Assembly: GCA_036250195.1 (NCBI GenBank)
Contig: JAVHZZ010000004.1
Coordinates: 317,563,706 to 317,627,705 of the forward strand
Direction: 5' to 3'
Length of the DNA stretch: 64,000 bases
From: Mixophyes australis
Taxonomy: Eukaryota; Chordata; Amphibia; Anura; Limnodynastidae
The position numbers were made by a program, and so were the translations under genes. The notes under the pieces were generated by a model, which saw only the letters and a list, made by a program, of their open reading frames with translations, did not search any database and was not told the origin of the DNA. This document shows, one piece after another, positions 9,506 through 22,812 of the stretch; position 1 is the stretch's first letter; every line of letters starts with the position of its first letter.

Positions 9506-11406
9506 AAATGAATACAAGTGAGAAAAGCCAAACACATTCATGTCTCTGTAAATATGTTTGCTACACTTACTTTATTAGCTCTATTAATTTGAAACCATTG
9601 TGGATAAAAATTTACAGTTCCCAGATAAACCAAACAGAAAGCACTTAACAATTTGGAAATTGAAAAGTCAGAGATTTCAAAGACTCAAAAAATTTAATAG
9701 TCTTACATGTATCCTATTTCAAATAGGGTAATTGCTTACCTACAGTTAAGAAGTGGAGCTGTTCTAACAGGTTGATCTTCAGTTTGAGTTCCAAATTAAA
9801 CTAAAATTCCCATGCACTTGTAATCCTTTTATAAGCCTAAACAATACAGTCACCAGCCAATCTGAAGTGAGATGACCTTTTCTTTGTCTTTCCCCAATAG
9901 AGGGGTGGGGCAATCTGGCTTTAAGACAAATGGAGGTGCCTATTTCATTTACATATGCATACAAGACACTCTCTGCATAACAATAGGCATGGCTTGGATG
10001 AAACTTTCAATCAGATGATTCCAGAGATTCCAAGGAACTTGCTTCCTGTAGATAATTGACATCTTATATACTAAAGATCCTAATGAATTGTAATATTTTT
10101 CAATGTTATCATAAAACATTAAACATGTGTTGAAAATCTTAAGTTGTAACTAATGTGTAAAGCAATATGGAGAAATACCATATAAAGCATTGGTATATGC
10201 TAAATGGTGTCCAAATCCTATTGTATATAAGCATTCTAGAACCAGCAAGTGTTCTAGAAGACATCATAACAATGTCCCTAAATCTGAACATTCCAAATAT
10301 ATCTGTCTAGCAACTATACATTTTGTGGTGCTTTGTTGCAGTAAATAATACTGGCAAATATATGTATGAACAGATTAAAACATTAATCCTTTAAAAATTC
10401 TATGGATAGAAAGTGTTGTGCCATTAAACAAATATAGTGATGCACCATTTCTAGAGCAGGATGTTTAACATGCCCAAAATAACAACTGAATGCAAGCAAG
10501 CTAAGTATAAGAACTAGATTTTCAAGCTCAAAAATGGTCAAGGGAAGCACTGACGTTAGATTTCTATGTAAATCTAGAAAACCTAAAAGGCAATACAACC
10601 CAAAATAAATATATCCGACTGGAAGATGTTGCCCAATGCCTAAAATGCCCAAAACAGGAAGCACTTTCTCACCAGAAATGGAACAAAAGAGAGAGCTTTG
10701 TTTTGGGTGATTTAAGCTTGGAATGAATTTAGATGGATTGTGCTTTGTGGATCGTGCATGCTTTGTGGATCCATCCTGGAAAGCCTTCTTTTTTTGGCAG
10801 TTGCCTTGAGAGATAACTTGTTAATTCCAATGTTGTTGAAGTTAAGTTGCCTATCAGATTTACAGTTTGAAGATAAACACCTAATTTTTCATCTTTTAAG
10901 CCACATTTACAAAAGCATAAAATTGTTGTTCCTTACATTTTGACACCATACAGACAGGATGAATTTGCATATACAATGCCCTAAACAACACAGCACTGTC
11001 CTATAAAAGATACACAGGAAAGTGCTTAGTTTAGAGTGTTGAATACATTGTTATTTGCCTGAATTATAGAAAATAAAGGAAATTGACAACATTTCGAGAT
11101 TTCCTGCTGCGTTTCCCATCATTCAAACTAGGAAGCATTTCATATAGTTCAGCTCTAATAAAATATACTGATAACAATTTGCAAATTGAAAAGTCAGAGA
11201 TTTCAAAGACGAAAATAAAATGAAATAGTCTCACATGTATCCGATTTCAAAATAAATATATCAGACTGGAAGATGTTGCCCAATGCCTACAATGCCCAAA
11301 ACAGGAAGCACTTTCTCACCAGAAATGGAACAAAAGAGAGAGCTTTGTTTTGGGTGATTTAAGCTTGGAATGAATGTAGATGTAAATCTGAATATTCAGG
11401 AACAAT
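9506..11406 (+). repeat. Unit U6, full 1,901 bp (L type)
   Basis: L-type markers plus the 'cagttaag' variant shared only with U1. Private change: 'aaatttaatag' near 9690, where other units have 'aaatgtaatag'. Confidence 0.97.
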
Positions 11407-13307
11407 AAATGAATACAAGTGAGAAAAGCCAAACACATTCATGTCTCTGTAAATATGTTTGCTACACTTACTTTATTAGCTCTATTAATTTGAAACCATT
11501 GTGGATAAAAATTTACAGTTCCCAGATAAACCAAACAGAAAGCACTTAACAATTTGGAAATTGAAAAGTCAGAGATTTCAAAGACTCAAAAAATGTAATA
11601 GTCTTACATGTATCCTATTTCAAATAGGGTAATTGCTTACCTACAGTCAAGAAGTGGAGCTGTTCTAACAGGTTGATCTTCAGTTTGAGTTCCAAATTAA
11701 ACTAAAATTCCCATGCACTTGTAATCCTTTTATAAGCCTAAACAATACAGTCACCAGCCAATCTGAAGTGAGATGACCTTTTCTTTGTCTTTCCCCAATA
11801 GAGGGGTGGGGCAATCTGGCTTTAAGACAAATGGAGGTGCCTATTTCATTTACATATGCATACAAGACACTCTCTGCATAACAATAGGCATGGCTTGGAT
11901 GAAACTTTCAATCAGATGATTCCAGAGATTCCAAGGAACTTGCTTCCTGTAGATAATTGACATCTTATATACTAAAGATCCTAATGAATTGTAATATTTT
12001 TCAATGTTATCATAAAACATTAAACATGTGTTGAAAATCTTAAGTTGTAACTAATGTGTAAAGCAATATGGAGAAATACCATATAAAGCATTGGTATATG
12101 CTAAATGGTGTCCAAATCCTATTGTATATAAGCATTCTAGAACCAGCAAGTGTTCTAGAAGACATCATAACAATGTCCCTAAATCTGAACATTCCAAATA
12201 TATCTGTCTAGCAACTATACATTTTGTGGTGCTTTGTTGCAGTAAATAATACTGGCAAATATATGTATGAACAGATTAAAACATTAATCCTTTAAAAATT
12301 CTATGGATAGAAAGTGTTGTGCCATTAAACAAATATAGTGATGCACCATTTCTAGAGCAGGATGTTTAACATGCCCAAAATAACAACTGAATGCAAGCAA
12401 GCTAAGTATAAGAACTAGATTTTCAAGCTCAAAAATGGTCAAGGGAAGCACTGACGTTAGATTTCTATGTAAATCTAGAAAACCTAAAAGGCAATACAAC
12501 CCAAAATAAATATATCCGACTGGAAGATGTTGCCCAATGCCTACAATGCCCAAAACAGAAAGCACTTTCTCACCAGAAATGGAACAAAAGAGAGAGCTTT
12601 GTTTTGGGTGATTTAAGCTTGGAATGAATTTAGATGGATTGTGCTTTGTGGATCGTGCATGCTTTGTGGATAAATCCTGGAAAGCCTTCTTTTTTTGGCA
12701 GTTGCCTTGAGAGATAACTTGTTAATTCCAATGTTGTTGAAGTTAAGTTGCCTATCAGATTTACAGTTTGAAGATAAACACCTAATTTTTCATGTTTTAA
12801 GCCACATTTACAAAAGCATAAAATTGTTGTTCCTTACATTTTGACACCATACAGACAGGATGAATTTGCATATACAATGCCCTAAACAACACAGCACTGT
12901 CCTATAAAAGATACACAGGAAAGTGCTTAGTTTACAGTGTTGAATACATTGTTATTTGCCTGAATTATAGAAAATAAAGGAAATTGACAACATTTCAAGA
13001 TTTCCTGCTGCGTTTCCCATCATTCAAACTAGGAAGCATTTCATATAGTTCAGCTCTAATAAAATATACTGATAACAATTTGCAAATTGAAAAGTCAGAG
13101 ATTTCAAAGACGAAAATAAAATGAAATAGTCTCACATGTATCCGATTTCAAAATAAATATATCAGACTGGAAGATGTTGCCCAATGCCTGCAATGCCCAA
13201 AACAGGAAGCACTTTCTCACCAGAAATGGAACAAAAGAGAGAGCTTTGTTTTGGGTGATTTAAGCTTGGAATGAATGTAGATGTAAATCTGAATATTCAG
13301 GAACAAT
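11407..13307 (+). repeat. Unit U7, full 1,901 bp (V type)
   Basis: Shares the BamHI-destroying 'ggataaatcc' (near 12670) and 'acagaaagcac' (near 12555) with U2 only. 1784G is also present. Confidence 0.97.
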
Positions 13308-15208
13308 ATATGAATACAAGTGAGAAAAGCCAAACACATTCATGTCTCTGTAAATATGTTTGCTACACTTACTTTATTAGCTCTATTAATTTGAAACCAT
13401 TGTGGATAAAAATTTACAGTTCCCAGATAAACCAAACAGAAAGCACTTAACAATTTGGAAATTGAAAAGTCAGAGATTTCAAAGACTCAAAAAATGTAAT
13501 AGTCTTACATGTATCCTATTTCAAATAGGGTAATTGCTTACCTACAGTCAAGAAGTGGAGCTGTTCTAACAGGTTGATCTTCAGTTTGAGTTCCAAGTTA
13601 AACTAAAATTCCCATGCACTTGTAATCCTTTTATAAGCCTAAACAATACAGTCACCAGCCAATCTGAAGTGAGATGACCTTTTCTTTGTCTTTCCCCAAT
13701 AGAGGGGTGGGGCAATCTGGCTTTAAGACAAATGGAGGTGCCTATTTCATTTACATATGCATACAAGACACTCTCTGCATAACAATAGGCATGGCTTGGA
13801 TGAAACTTTCAATCAGATGATTCCAGAGATTCCAAGGAACTTGCTTCCTGTAGATAATTGACATCTTATATACTAAAGATCCTAATGAATTGTAATATTT
13901 TTCAATGTTATCATAAAACATTAAACATGTGTTGGAAATCTTAAGTTGTAACTAATGTGTAAAGCAATATGGAGAAATACCATATAAAGCATTGGTATAT
14001 GCTAAATGGTGTCCAAATCCTATTGTATATAAGCATTCTAGAACCAGCAAGTGTTCTAGAAGACATCATAACAATGTCCCTAAATCTGAACATTCCAAAT
14101 ATATCTGTATAGCAACTATACATTTTGTGGTGCTTTGTTGCAGTAAATAATACTGGCAAATATATGTATGAACAGATTAAAACATTAATCCTTTAAAAAT
14201 GCTATGGATAGAAAGTGTTGTGCCATTAAACAAATATAGTGATGCACCATTTCTAGAGCAGGATGTTTAACATGCCCAAAATAACAACTGAATGCAAGCA
14301 AGCTAAGTATAAGAACTAGATTTTCAAGCTCAAAAATGGTCAAGGGAAGCACTGACGTTAGATTTCTATGTAAATCTAGAAAACCTAAAAGGCAATACAA
14401 CCCAAAATAAATATATCCGACTGGAAGATGTTGCCCAATGCCTACAATGCCCAAAACAGGAAGCACTTTCTCACCAGAAATGGAACAAAAGAGAGAGCTT
14501 TGTTTTGGGTGATTTAAGCTTGGAATGAATTTAGATGGATTGTGCTTTGTGGATCGTGCATGCTTTGTGGATCCATCCTGGAAAGCCTTCTTTTTTTGGC
14601 AGTTGCCTTGAGAGATAACTTGTTAATTCCAATGTTGTTGAAGTTAAGTTGCCTATCAGATTTACAGTTTGAAGATAAACACCTAATTTTTCATGTTTTA
14701 AGCCACATTTACAAAAGCATAAAATTGTTGTTCCTTACATTTTGACACCATACAGACAGGATGAATTTGCATAAACAATGCCCTAAACAACACAGCACTG
14801 TCCTATAAAAGATACACAGGAAAGTGCTTAGTTTACAGTGTTGAATACATTGTTATTTGCCTGAATTATAGAAAATAAAGGAAATTGACAACATTTCAAG
14901 ATTTCCTGCTGCGTTTCCCATCATTCAAACTAGGAAGCATTTCATATAGTTCAGCTCTAATAAAATATACTGATAACAATTTGCAAATTGAAAAGTCAGA
15001 GATTTCAAAGACAAAAATAAAATGAAATAGTCTCACATGTATCCGATTTCAAAATAAATATATCAGACTGGAAGATGTTGCCCAATGCCTACAATGCCCA
15101 AAACAGGAAGCACTTTCTCACCAGAAATGGAACAAAAGAGAGAGCTTTGTTTTGGGTGATTTAAGCTTGGAATGAATGTAGATGTAAATCTGAATATTCA
15201 GGAACAAT
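13308..15208 (+). repeat. Unit U8, full 1,901 bp (T/V type)
   Basis: Same states as U3 and U11. Private A-to-T change at 13309 breaks the AATAAA that otherwise spans the unit boundary. Confidence 0.97.
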
Positions 15209-17109
15209 AAATGAATACAAGTGAGAAAAGCCAAACACATTCATGTCTCTGTAAATATGTTTGCTACACTTACTTTATTAGCTCTATTAATTTGAAACCA
15301 TTGTGGATAAAAATTTACAGTTCCCAGATAAACCAAACAGAAAGCACTTAACAATTTGGAAATTGAAAAGTCAGAGATTTCAAAGACTCAAAAAATGTAA
15401 TAGTCTTACATGTATCCTATTTCAAATAGGGTAATTGCTTACCTACAGTCAAGAAGTGGAGCTGTTCTAACAGGTTGATCTTCAGTTTGAGTTCCAAATT
15501 AAACTAAAATTCCCATGCACTTGTAATCCTTTTATAAGCCTAAACAATACAGTCACCAGCCAATCTGAAGTGAGATGACCTTTTCTTTGTCTTTCCCCAA
15601 TAGAGGGGTGGGGCAATCTGGCTTTAAGACAAATGGAGGTGCCTATTTCATTTACATATGCATACAAGACACTCTCTGCATAACAATAGGCATGGCTTGG
15701 ATGAAACTTTCAATCAGATGATTCCAGAGATTCCAAGGAACTTGCTTCCTGTAGATAATTGACATCTTATATACTAAAGATCCTAATGAATTGTAATATT
15801 TTTCAATGTTATCATAAAACATTAAACATGTGTTGAAAATCTTAAGTTGTAACTAATGTGTAAAGCAATATGGAGAAATACCATATAAAGCATTGGTATA
15901 TGCTAAATGGTGTCCAAATCCTATTGTATATAAGCATTCTAGAACCAGCAAGTGTTCTAGAAGACATCATAACAATGTCCCTAAATCTGAACATTCCAAA
16001 TATATCTGTCTAGCAACTATACATTTTGTGGTGCTTTGTTGCAGTAAATAATACTGGCAAATATATGTATGAACAGATTAAAACATTAATCCTTTAAAAA
16101 TTCTATGGATAGAAAGTGTTGTGCCATTAAACAAATATAGTGATGCACCATTTCTAGAGCAGGATGTTTAACATGCCCAAAATAACAACTGAATGCAAGC
16201 AAGCTAAGTATAAGAACTAGATTTTCAAGCTCAAAAATGGTCAAGGGAAGCACTGACGTTAGATTTCTATGTAAATCTAGAAAACCTAAAAGGCAATACA
16301 ACCCAAAATAAATATATCCGACTGGAAGATGTTGCCCAATGCCTAAAATGCCCAAAACAGGAAGCACTTTCTCACCAGAAATGGAACAAAAGAGAGAGCT
16401 TTGTTTTGGGTGATTTAAGCTTGGAATGAATTTAGATGGATTGTGCTTTGTGGATCGTGCATGCTTTGTGGATCCATCCTGGAAAGCCTTCTTTTTTTGG
16501 CAGTTGCCTTGAGAGATAACTTGTTAATTCCAATGTTGTTGAAGTTAAGTTGCCTATCAGATTTACAGTTTGAAGATAAACACCTAATTTTTCATCTTTT
16601 AAGCCACATTTACAAAAGCATAAAATTGTTGTTCCTTACATTTTGACACCATACAGACAGGATGAATTTGCATATACAATGCCCTAAACAACACAGCACT
16701 GTCCTATAAAAGATACACAGGAAAGTGCTTAGTTTAGAGTGTTGAATACATTGTTATTTGCCTGAATTATAGAAAATAAAGGAAATTGACAACATTTCGA
16801 GATTTCCTGCTGCGTTTCCCATCATTCAAACTAGGAAGCATTTCATATAGTTCAGCTCTAATAAAATATACTGATAACAATTTGCAAATTGAAAAGTCAG
16901 AGATTTCAAAGACGAAAATAAAATGAAATAGTCTCACATGTATCCGATTTCAAAATAAATATATCAGACTGGAAGATGTTGCCCAATGCCTACAATGCCC
17001 AAAACAGGAAGCACTTTCTCACCAGAAATGGAACAAAAGAGAGAGCTTTGTTTTGGGTGATTTAAGCTTGGAATGAATGTAGATGTAAATCTGAATATTC
17101 AGGAACAAT
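15209..17109 (+). repeat. Unit U9, full 1,901 bp (L type)
   Basis: L-type states throughout; equivalent of U4. Confidence 0.97.
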
Positions 17110-19010
17110 AAATGAATACAAGTGAGAAAAGCCAAACACATTCATGTCTCTGTAAATATGTTTGCTACACTTACTTTATTAGCTCTATTAATTTGAAACC
17201 ATTGTGGATAAAAGTTTACAGTTCCCAGATAAACCAAACAGAAAGCACTTAACAATTTGGAAATTGAAAAGTCAGAGATTTCAAAGACTCAAAAAATGTA
17301 ATAGTCTTACATGTATCCTATTTCAAATAGGGTAATTGCTTACCTACAGTCAAGAAGTGGAGCTGTTCTAACAGGTTGATCTTCAGTTTGAGTTCCAAAT
17401 TAAACTAAAATTCCCATGCACTTGTAATCCTTTTATAAGCCTAAACAATACAGTCACCAGCCAATCTGAAGTGAGATGACCTTTTCTTTGTCTTTCCCCA
17501 ATAGAGGGGTGGGGCAATCTGGCTTTAAGACAAATGGAGGTGCCTATTTCATTTACATATGCATACAAGACACTCTCTGCATAACAATAGGCATGGCTTG
17601 GATGAAACTTTCAATCAGATGATTCCAGAGATTCCAAGGAACTTGCTTCCTGTAGATAATTGACATCTTATATACTAAAGATCCTAATGAATTGTAATAT
17701 TTTTCAATGTTATCATAAAACATTAAACATGTGTTGAAAATCTTAAGTTGTAACTAATGTGTAAAGCAATATGGAGAAATACCATATAAAGCATTGGTAT
17801 ATGCTAAATGGTGTCCAAATCCTATTGTATATAAGCATTCTAGAACCAGCAAGTGTTCTAGAAGACATCATAACAATGTCCCTAAATCTGAACATTCCAA
17901 ATATATCTGTCTAGCAACTATACATTTTGTGGTGCTTTGTTGCAGTAAATAATACTGGCAAATATATGTATGAACAGATTAAAACATTAATCCTTTAAAA
18001 ATTCTATGGATAGAAAGTGTTGTGCCATTAAACAAATATAGTGATGCACCATTTCTAGAGCAGGATGTTTAACATGCCCAAAATAACAACTGAATGCAAG
18101 CAAGCTAAGTATAAGAACTAGATTTTCAAGCTCAAAAATGGTCAAGGGAAGCACTGACGTTAGATTTCTATGTAAATCTAGAAAACCTAAAAGGCAATAC
18201 AACCCAAAATAAATATATCCGACTGGAAGATGTTGCCCAATGCCTACAATGCCCAAAACAGGAAGCACTTTCTCACCAGAAATGGAACAAAAGAGAGAGC
18301 TTTGTTTTGGGTGATTTAAGCTTGGAATGAATTTAGATGGATTGTGCTTTGTGGATCGTGCATGCTTTGTGGATCCATCCTGGAAAGCCTTCTTTTTTTG
18401 GCAGTTGCCTTGAGACATAACTTGTTAATTCCAATGTTGTTGAAGTTAAGTTGCCTATCAGATTTACAGTTTGAAGATAAACACCTAATTTTTCATGTTT
18501 TAAGCCACATTTACAAAAGCATAAAATTGTTGTTCCTTACATTTTGACACCATACAGACAGGATGAATTTGCATAAACAATGCCCTAAACAACACAGCAC
18601 TGTCCTATAAAAGATACACAGGAAAGTGCTTAGTTTACAGTGTTGAATACATTGTTATTTGCCTGAATTATAGAAAATAAAGGAAATTGACAACATTTCA
18701 AGATTTCCTGCTGCGTTTCCCATCATTCAAACTAGGAAGCATTTCATATAGTTCAGCTCTAATAAAATATACTGATAACAATTTGCAAATTGAAAAGTCA
18801 GAGATTTCAAAGACAAAAATAAAATGAAATAGTCTCACATGTATCCGATTTCAAAATAAATATATCAGACTGGAAGATGTTGCCCAATGCCTACAATGCC
18901 CAAAACAGGAAGCACTTTCTCACCAGAAATGGAACAAAAGAGAGAGCTTTGTTTTGGGTGATTTAAGCTTGGAATGAATGTAGATGTAAATCTGAATATT
19001 CAGGAACAAT
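17110..19010 (+). repeat. Unit U10, full 1,901 bp (V type, 1307C)
   Basis: 105G and V-type states as in U5, plus G-to-C at 18416 (offset 1307), shared only with U13. That change makes an ATG on the minus strand and lengthens a chance minus-strand open frame to 143 codons (17987-18418). Confidence 0.97.
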
Positions 19011-20911
19011 AAATGAATACAAGTGAGAAAAGCCAAACACATTCATGTCTCTGTAAATATGTTTGCTACACTTACTTTATTAGCTCTATTAATTTGAAAC
19101 CATTGTGGATAAAAATTTACAGTTCCCAGATAAACCAAACAGAAAGCACTTAACAATTTGGAAATTGAAAAGTCAGAGATTTCAAAGACTCAAAAAATGT
19201 AATAGTCTTACATGTATCCTATTTCAAATAGGGTAATTGCTTACCTACAGTCAAGAAGTGGAGCTGTTCTAACAGGTTGATCTTCAGTTTGAGTTCCAAG
19301 TTAAACTAAAATTCCCATGCACTTGTAATCCTTTTATAAGCCTAAACAATACAGTCACCAGCCAATCTGAAGTGAGATGACCTTTTCTTTGTCTTTCCCC
19401 AATAGAGGGGTGGGGCAATCTGGCTTTAAGACAAATGGAGGTGCCTATTTCATTTACATATGCATACAAGACACTCTCTGCATAACAATAGGCATGGCTT
19501 GGATGAAACTTTCAATCAGATGATTCCAGAGATTCCAAGGAACTTGCTTCCTGTAGATAATTGACATCTTATATACTAAAGATCCTAATGAATTGTAATA
19601 TTTTTCAATGTTATCATAAAACATTAAACATGTGTTGGAAATCTTAAGTTGTAACTAATGTGTAAAGCAATATGGAGAAATACCATATAAAGCATTGGTA
19701 TATGCTAAATGGTGTCCAAATCCTATTGTATATAAGCATTCTAGAACCAGCAAGTGTTCTAGAAGACATCATAACAATGTCCCTAAATCTGAACATTCCA
19801 AATATATCTGTATAGCAACTATACATTTTGTGGTGCTTTGTTGCAGTAAATAATACTGGCAAATATATGTATGAACAGATTAAAACATTAATCCTTTAAA
19901 AATGCTATGGATAGAAAGTGTTGTGCCATTAAACAAATATAGTGATGCACCATTTCTAGAGCAGGATGTTTAACATGCCCAAAATAACAACTGAATGCAA
20001 GCAAGCTAAGTATAAGAACTAGATTTTCAAGCTCAAAAATGGTCAAGGGAAGCACTGACGTTAGATTTCTATGTAAATCTAGAAAACCTAAAAGGCAATA
20101 CAACCCAAAATAAATATATCCGACTGGAAGATGTTGCCCAATGCCTACAATGCCCAAAACAGGAAGCACTTTCTCACCAGAAATGGAACAAAAGAGAGAG
20201 CTTTGTTTTGGGTGATTTAAGCTTGGAATGAATTTAGATGGATTGTGCTTTGTGGATCGTGCATGCTTTGTGGATCCATCCTGGAAAGCCTTCTTTTTTT
20301 GGCAGTTGCCTTGAGAGATAACTTGTTAATTCCAATGTTGTTGAAGTTAAGTTGCCTATCAGATTTACAGTTTGAAGATAAACACCTAATTTTTCATGTT
20401 TTAAGCCACATTTACAAAAGCATAAAATTGTTGTTCCTTACATTTTGACACCATACAGACAGGATGAATTTGCATAAACAATGCCCTAAACAACACAGCA
20501 CTGTCCTATAAAAGATACACAGGAAAGTGCTTAGTTTACAGTGTTGAATACATTGTTATTTGCCTGAATTATAGAAAATAAAGGAAATTGACAACATTTC
20601 AAGATTTCCTGCTGCGTTTCCCATCATTCAAACTAGGAAGCATTTCATATAGTTCAGCTCTAATAAAATATACTGATAACAATTTGCAAATTGAAAAGTC
20701 AGAGATTTCAAAGACAAAAATAAAATGAAATAGTCTCACATGTATCCGATTTCAAAATAAATATATCAGACTGGAAGATGTTGCCCAATGCCTACAATGC
20801 CCAAAACAGGAAGCACTTTCTCACCAGAAATGGAACAAAAGAGAGAGCTTTGTTTTGGGTGATTTAAGCTTGGAATGAATGTAGATGTAAATCTGAATAT
20901 TCAGGAACAAT
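19011..20911 (+). repeat. Unit U11, full 1,901 bp (T/V type)
   Basis: States 290G, 628G, 802A, 894G, 1467A and 1706A, as in U3 and U8. First member of the third copy of the three-unit block. Confidence 0.97.
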
Positions 20912-22812
20912 AAATGAATACAAGTGAGAAAAGCCAAACACATTCATGTCTCTGTAAATATGTTTGCTACACTTACTTTATTAGCTCTATTAATTTGAAA
21001 CCATTGTGGATAAAAATTTACAGTTCCCAGATAAACCAAACAGAAAGCACTTAACAATTTGGAAATTGAAAAGTCAGAGATTTCAAAGACTCAAAAAATG
21101 TAATAGTCTTACATGTATCCTATTTCAAATAGGGTAATTGCTTACCTACAGTCAAGAAGTGGAGCTGTTCTAACAGGTTGATCTTCAGTTTGAGTTCCAA
21201 ATTAAACTAAAATTCCCATGCACTTGTAATCCTTTTATAAGCCTAAACAATACAGTCACCAGCCAATCTGAAGTGAGATGACCTTTTCTTTGTCTTTCCC
21301 CAATAGAGGGGTGGGGCAATCTGGCTTTAAGACAAATGGAGGTGCCTATTTCATTTACATATGCATACAAGACACTCTCTGCATAACAATAGGCATGGCT
21401 TGGATGAAACTTTCAATCAGATGATTCCAGAGATTCCAAGGAACTTGCTTCCTGTAGATAATTGACATCTTATATACTAAAGATCCTAATGAATTGTAAT
21501 ATTTTTCAATGTTATCATAAAACATTAAACATGTGTTGAAAATCTTAAGTTGTAACTAATGTGTAAAGCAATATGGAGAAATACCATATAAAGCATTGGT
21601 ATATGCTAAATGGTGTCCAAATCCTATTGTATATAAGCATTCTAGAACCAGCAAGTGTTCTAGAAGACATCATAACAATGTCCCTAAATCTGAACATTCC
21701 AAATATATCTGTCTAGCAACTATACATTTTGTGGTGCTTTGTTGCAGTAAATAATACTGGCAAATATATGTATGAACAGATTAAAACATTAATCCTTTAA
21801 AAATGCTATGGATAGAAAGTGTTGTGCCATTAAACAAATATAGTGATGCACCATTTCTAGAGCAGGATGTTTAACATGCCCAAAATAACAACTGAATGCA
21901 AGCAAGCTAAGTATAAGAACTAGATTTTCAAGCTCAAAAATGGTCAAGGGAAGCACTGACGTTAGATTTCTATGTAAATCTAGAAAACCTAAAAGGCAAT
22001 ACAACCCAAAATAAATATATCCGACTGGAAGATGTTGCCCAATGCCTAAAATGCCCAAAACAGGAAGCACTTTCTCACCAGAAATGGAACAAAAGAGAGA
22101 GCTTTGTTTTGGGTGATTTAAGCTTGGAATGAATTTAGATGGATTGTGCTTTGTGGATCGTGCATGCTTTGTGGATCCATCCTGGAAAGCCTTCTTTTTT
22201 TGGCAGTTGCCTTGAGAGATAACTTGTTAATTCCAATGTTGTTGAAGTTAAGTTGCCTATCAGATTTACAGTTTGAAGATAAACACCTAATTTTTCATCT
22301 TTTAAGCCACATTTACAAAAGCATAAAATTGTTGTTCCTTACATTTTGACACCATACAGACAGGATGAATTTGCATATACAATGCCCTAAACAACACAGC
22401 ACTGTCCTATAAAAGATACACAGGAAAGTGCTTAGTTTAGAGTGTTGAATACATTGTTATTTGCCTGAATTATAGAAAATAAAGGAAATTGACAACATTT
22501 CGAGATTTCCTGCTGCGTTTCCCATCATTCAAACTAGGAAGCATTTCATATAGTTCAGCTCTAATAAAATATACTGATAACAATTTGCAAATTGAAAAGT
22601 CAGAGATTTCAAAGACGAAAATAAAATGAAATAGTCTCACATGTATCCGATTTCAAAATAAATATATCAGACTGGAAGATGTTGCCCAATGCCTACAATG
22701 CCCAAAACAGGAAGCACTTTCTCACCAGAAATGGAACAAAAGAGAGAGCTTTGTTTTGGGTGATTTAAGCTTGGAATGAATGTAGATGTAAATCTGAATA
22801 TTCAGGAACAAT
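20912..22812 (+). repeat. Unit U12, full 1,901 bp (L type with 894G)
   Basis: L-type at 1138A, 1388C, 1529G, 1591G and 1706G, but 894G as in the T/V units. This suggests a short conversion tract from its neighbour U11 around offset 894, or a recurrent change. Confidence 0.97.

Larger units (their letters stand above)
9506..19010 (+). repeat. Five-unit higher-order repeat, copy 2 (U6-U10)
   Basis: Second copy of the 9,505-bp block. Only a few differences from copy 1 are visible, including the T near 9694, 13309T and 18416C. Confidence 0.9.

Noticed and set aside
17987..18418. 143-codon minus-strand frame in U10 and U13
   Set aside because: It exists only because of one G-to-C change (offset 1307) that makes an ATG upstream. 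It is useful as a lineage marker, not as a gene.
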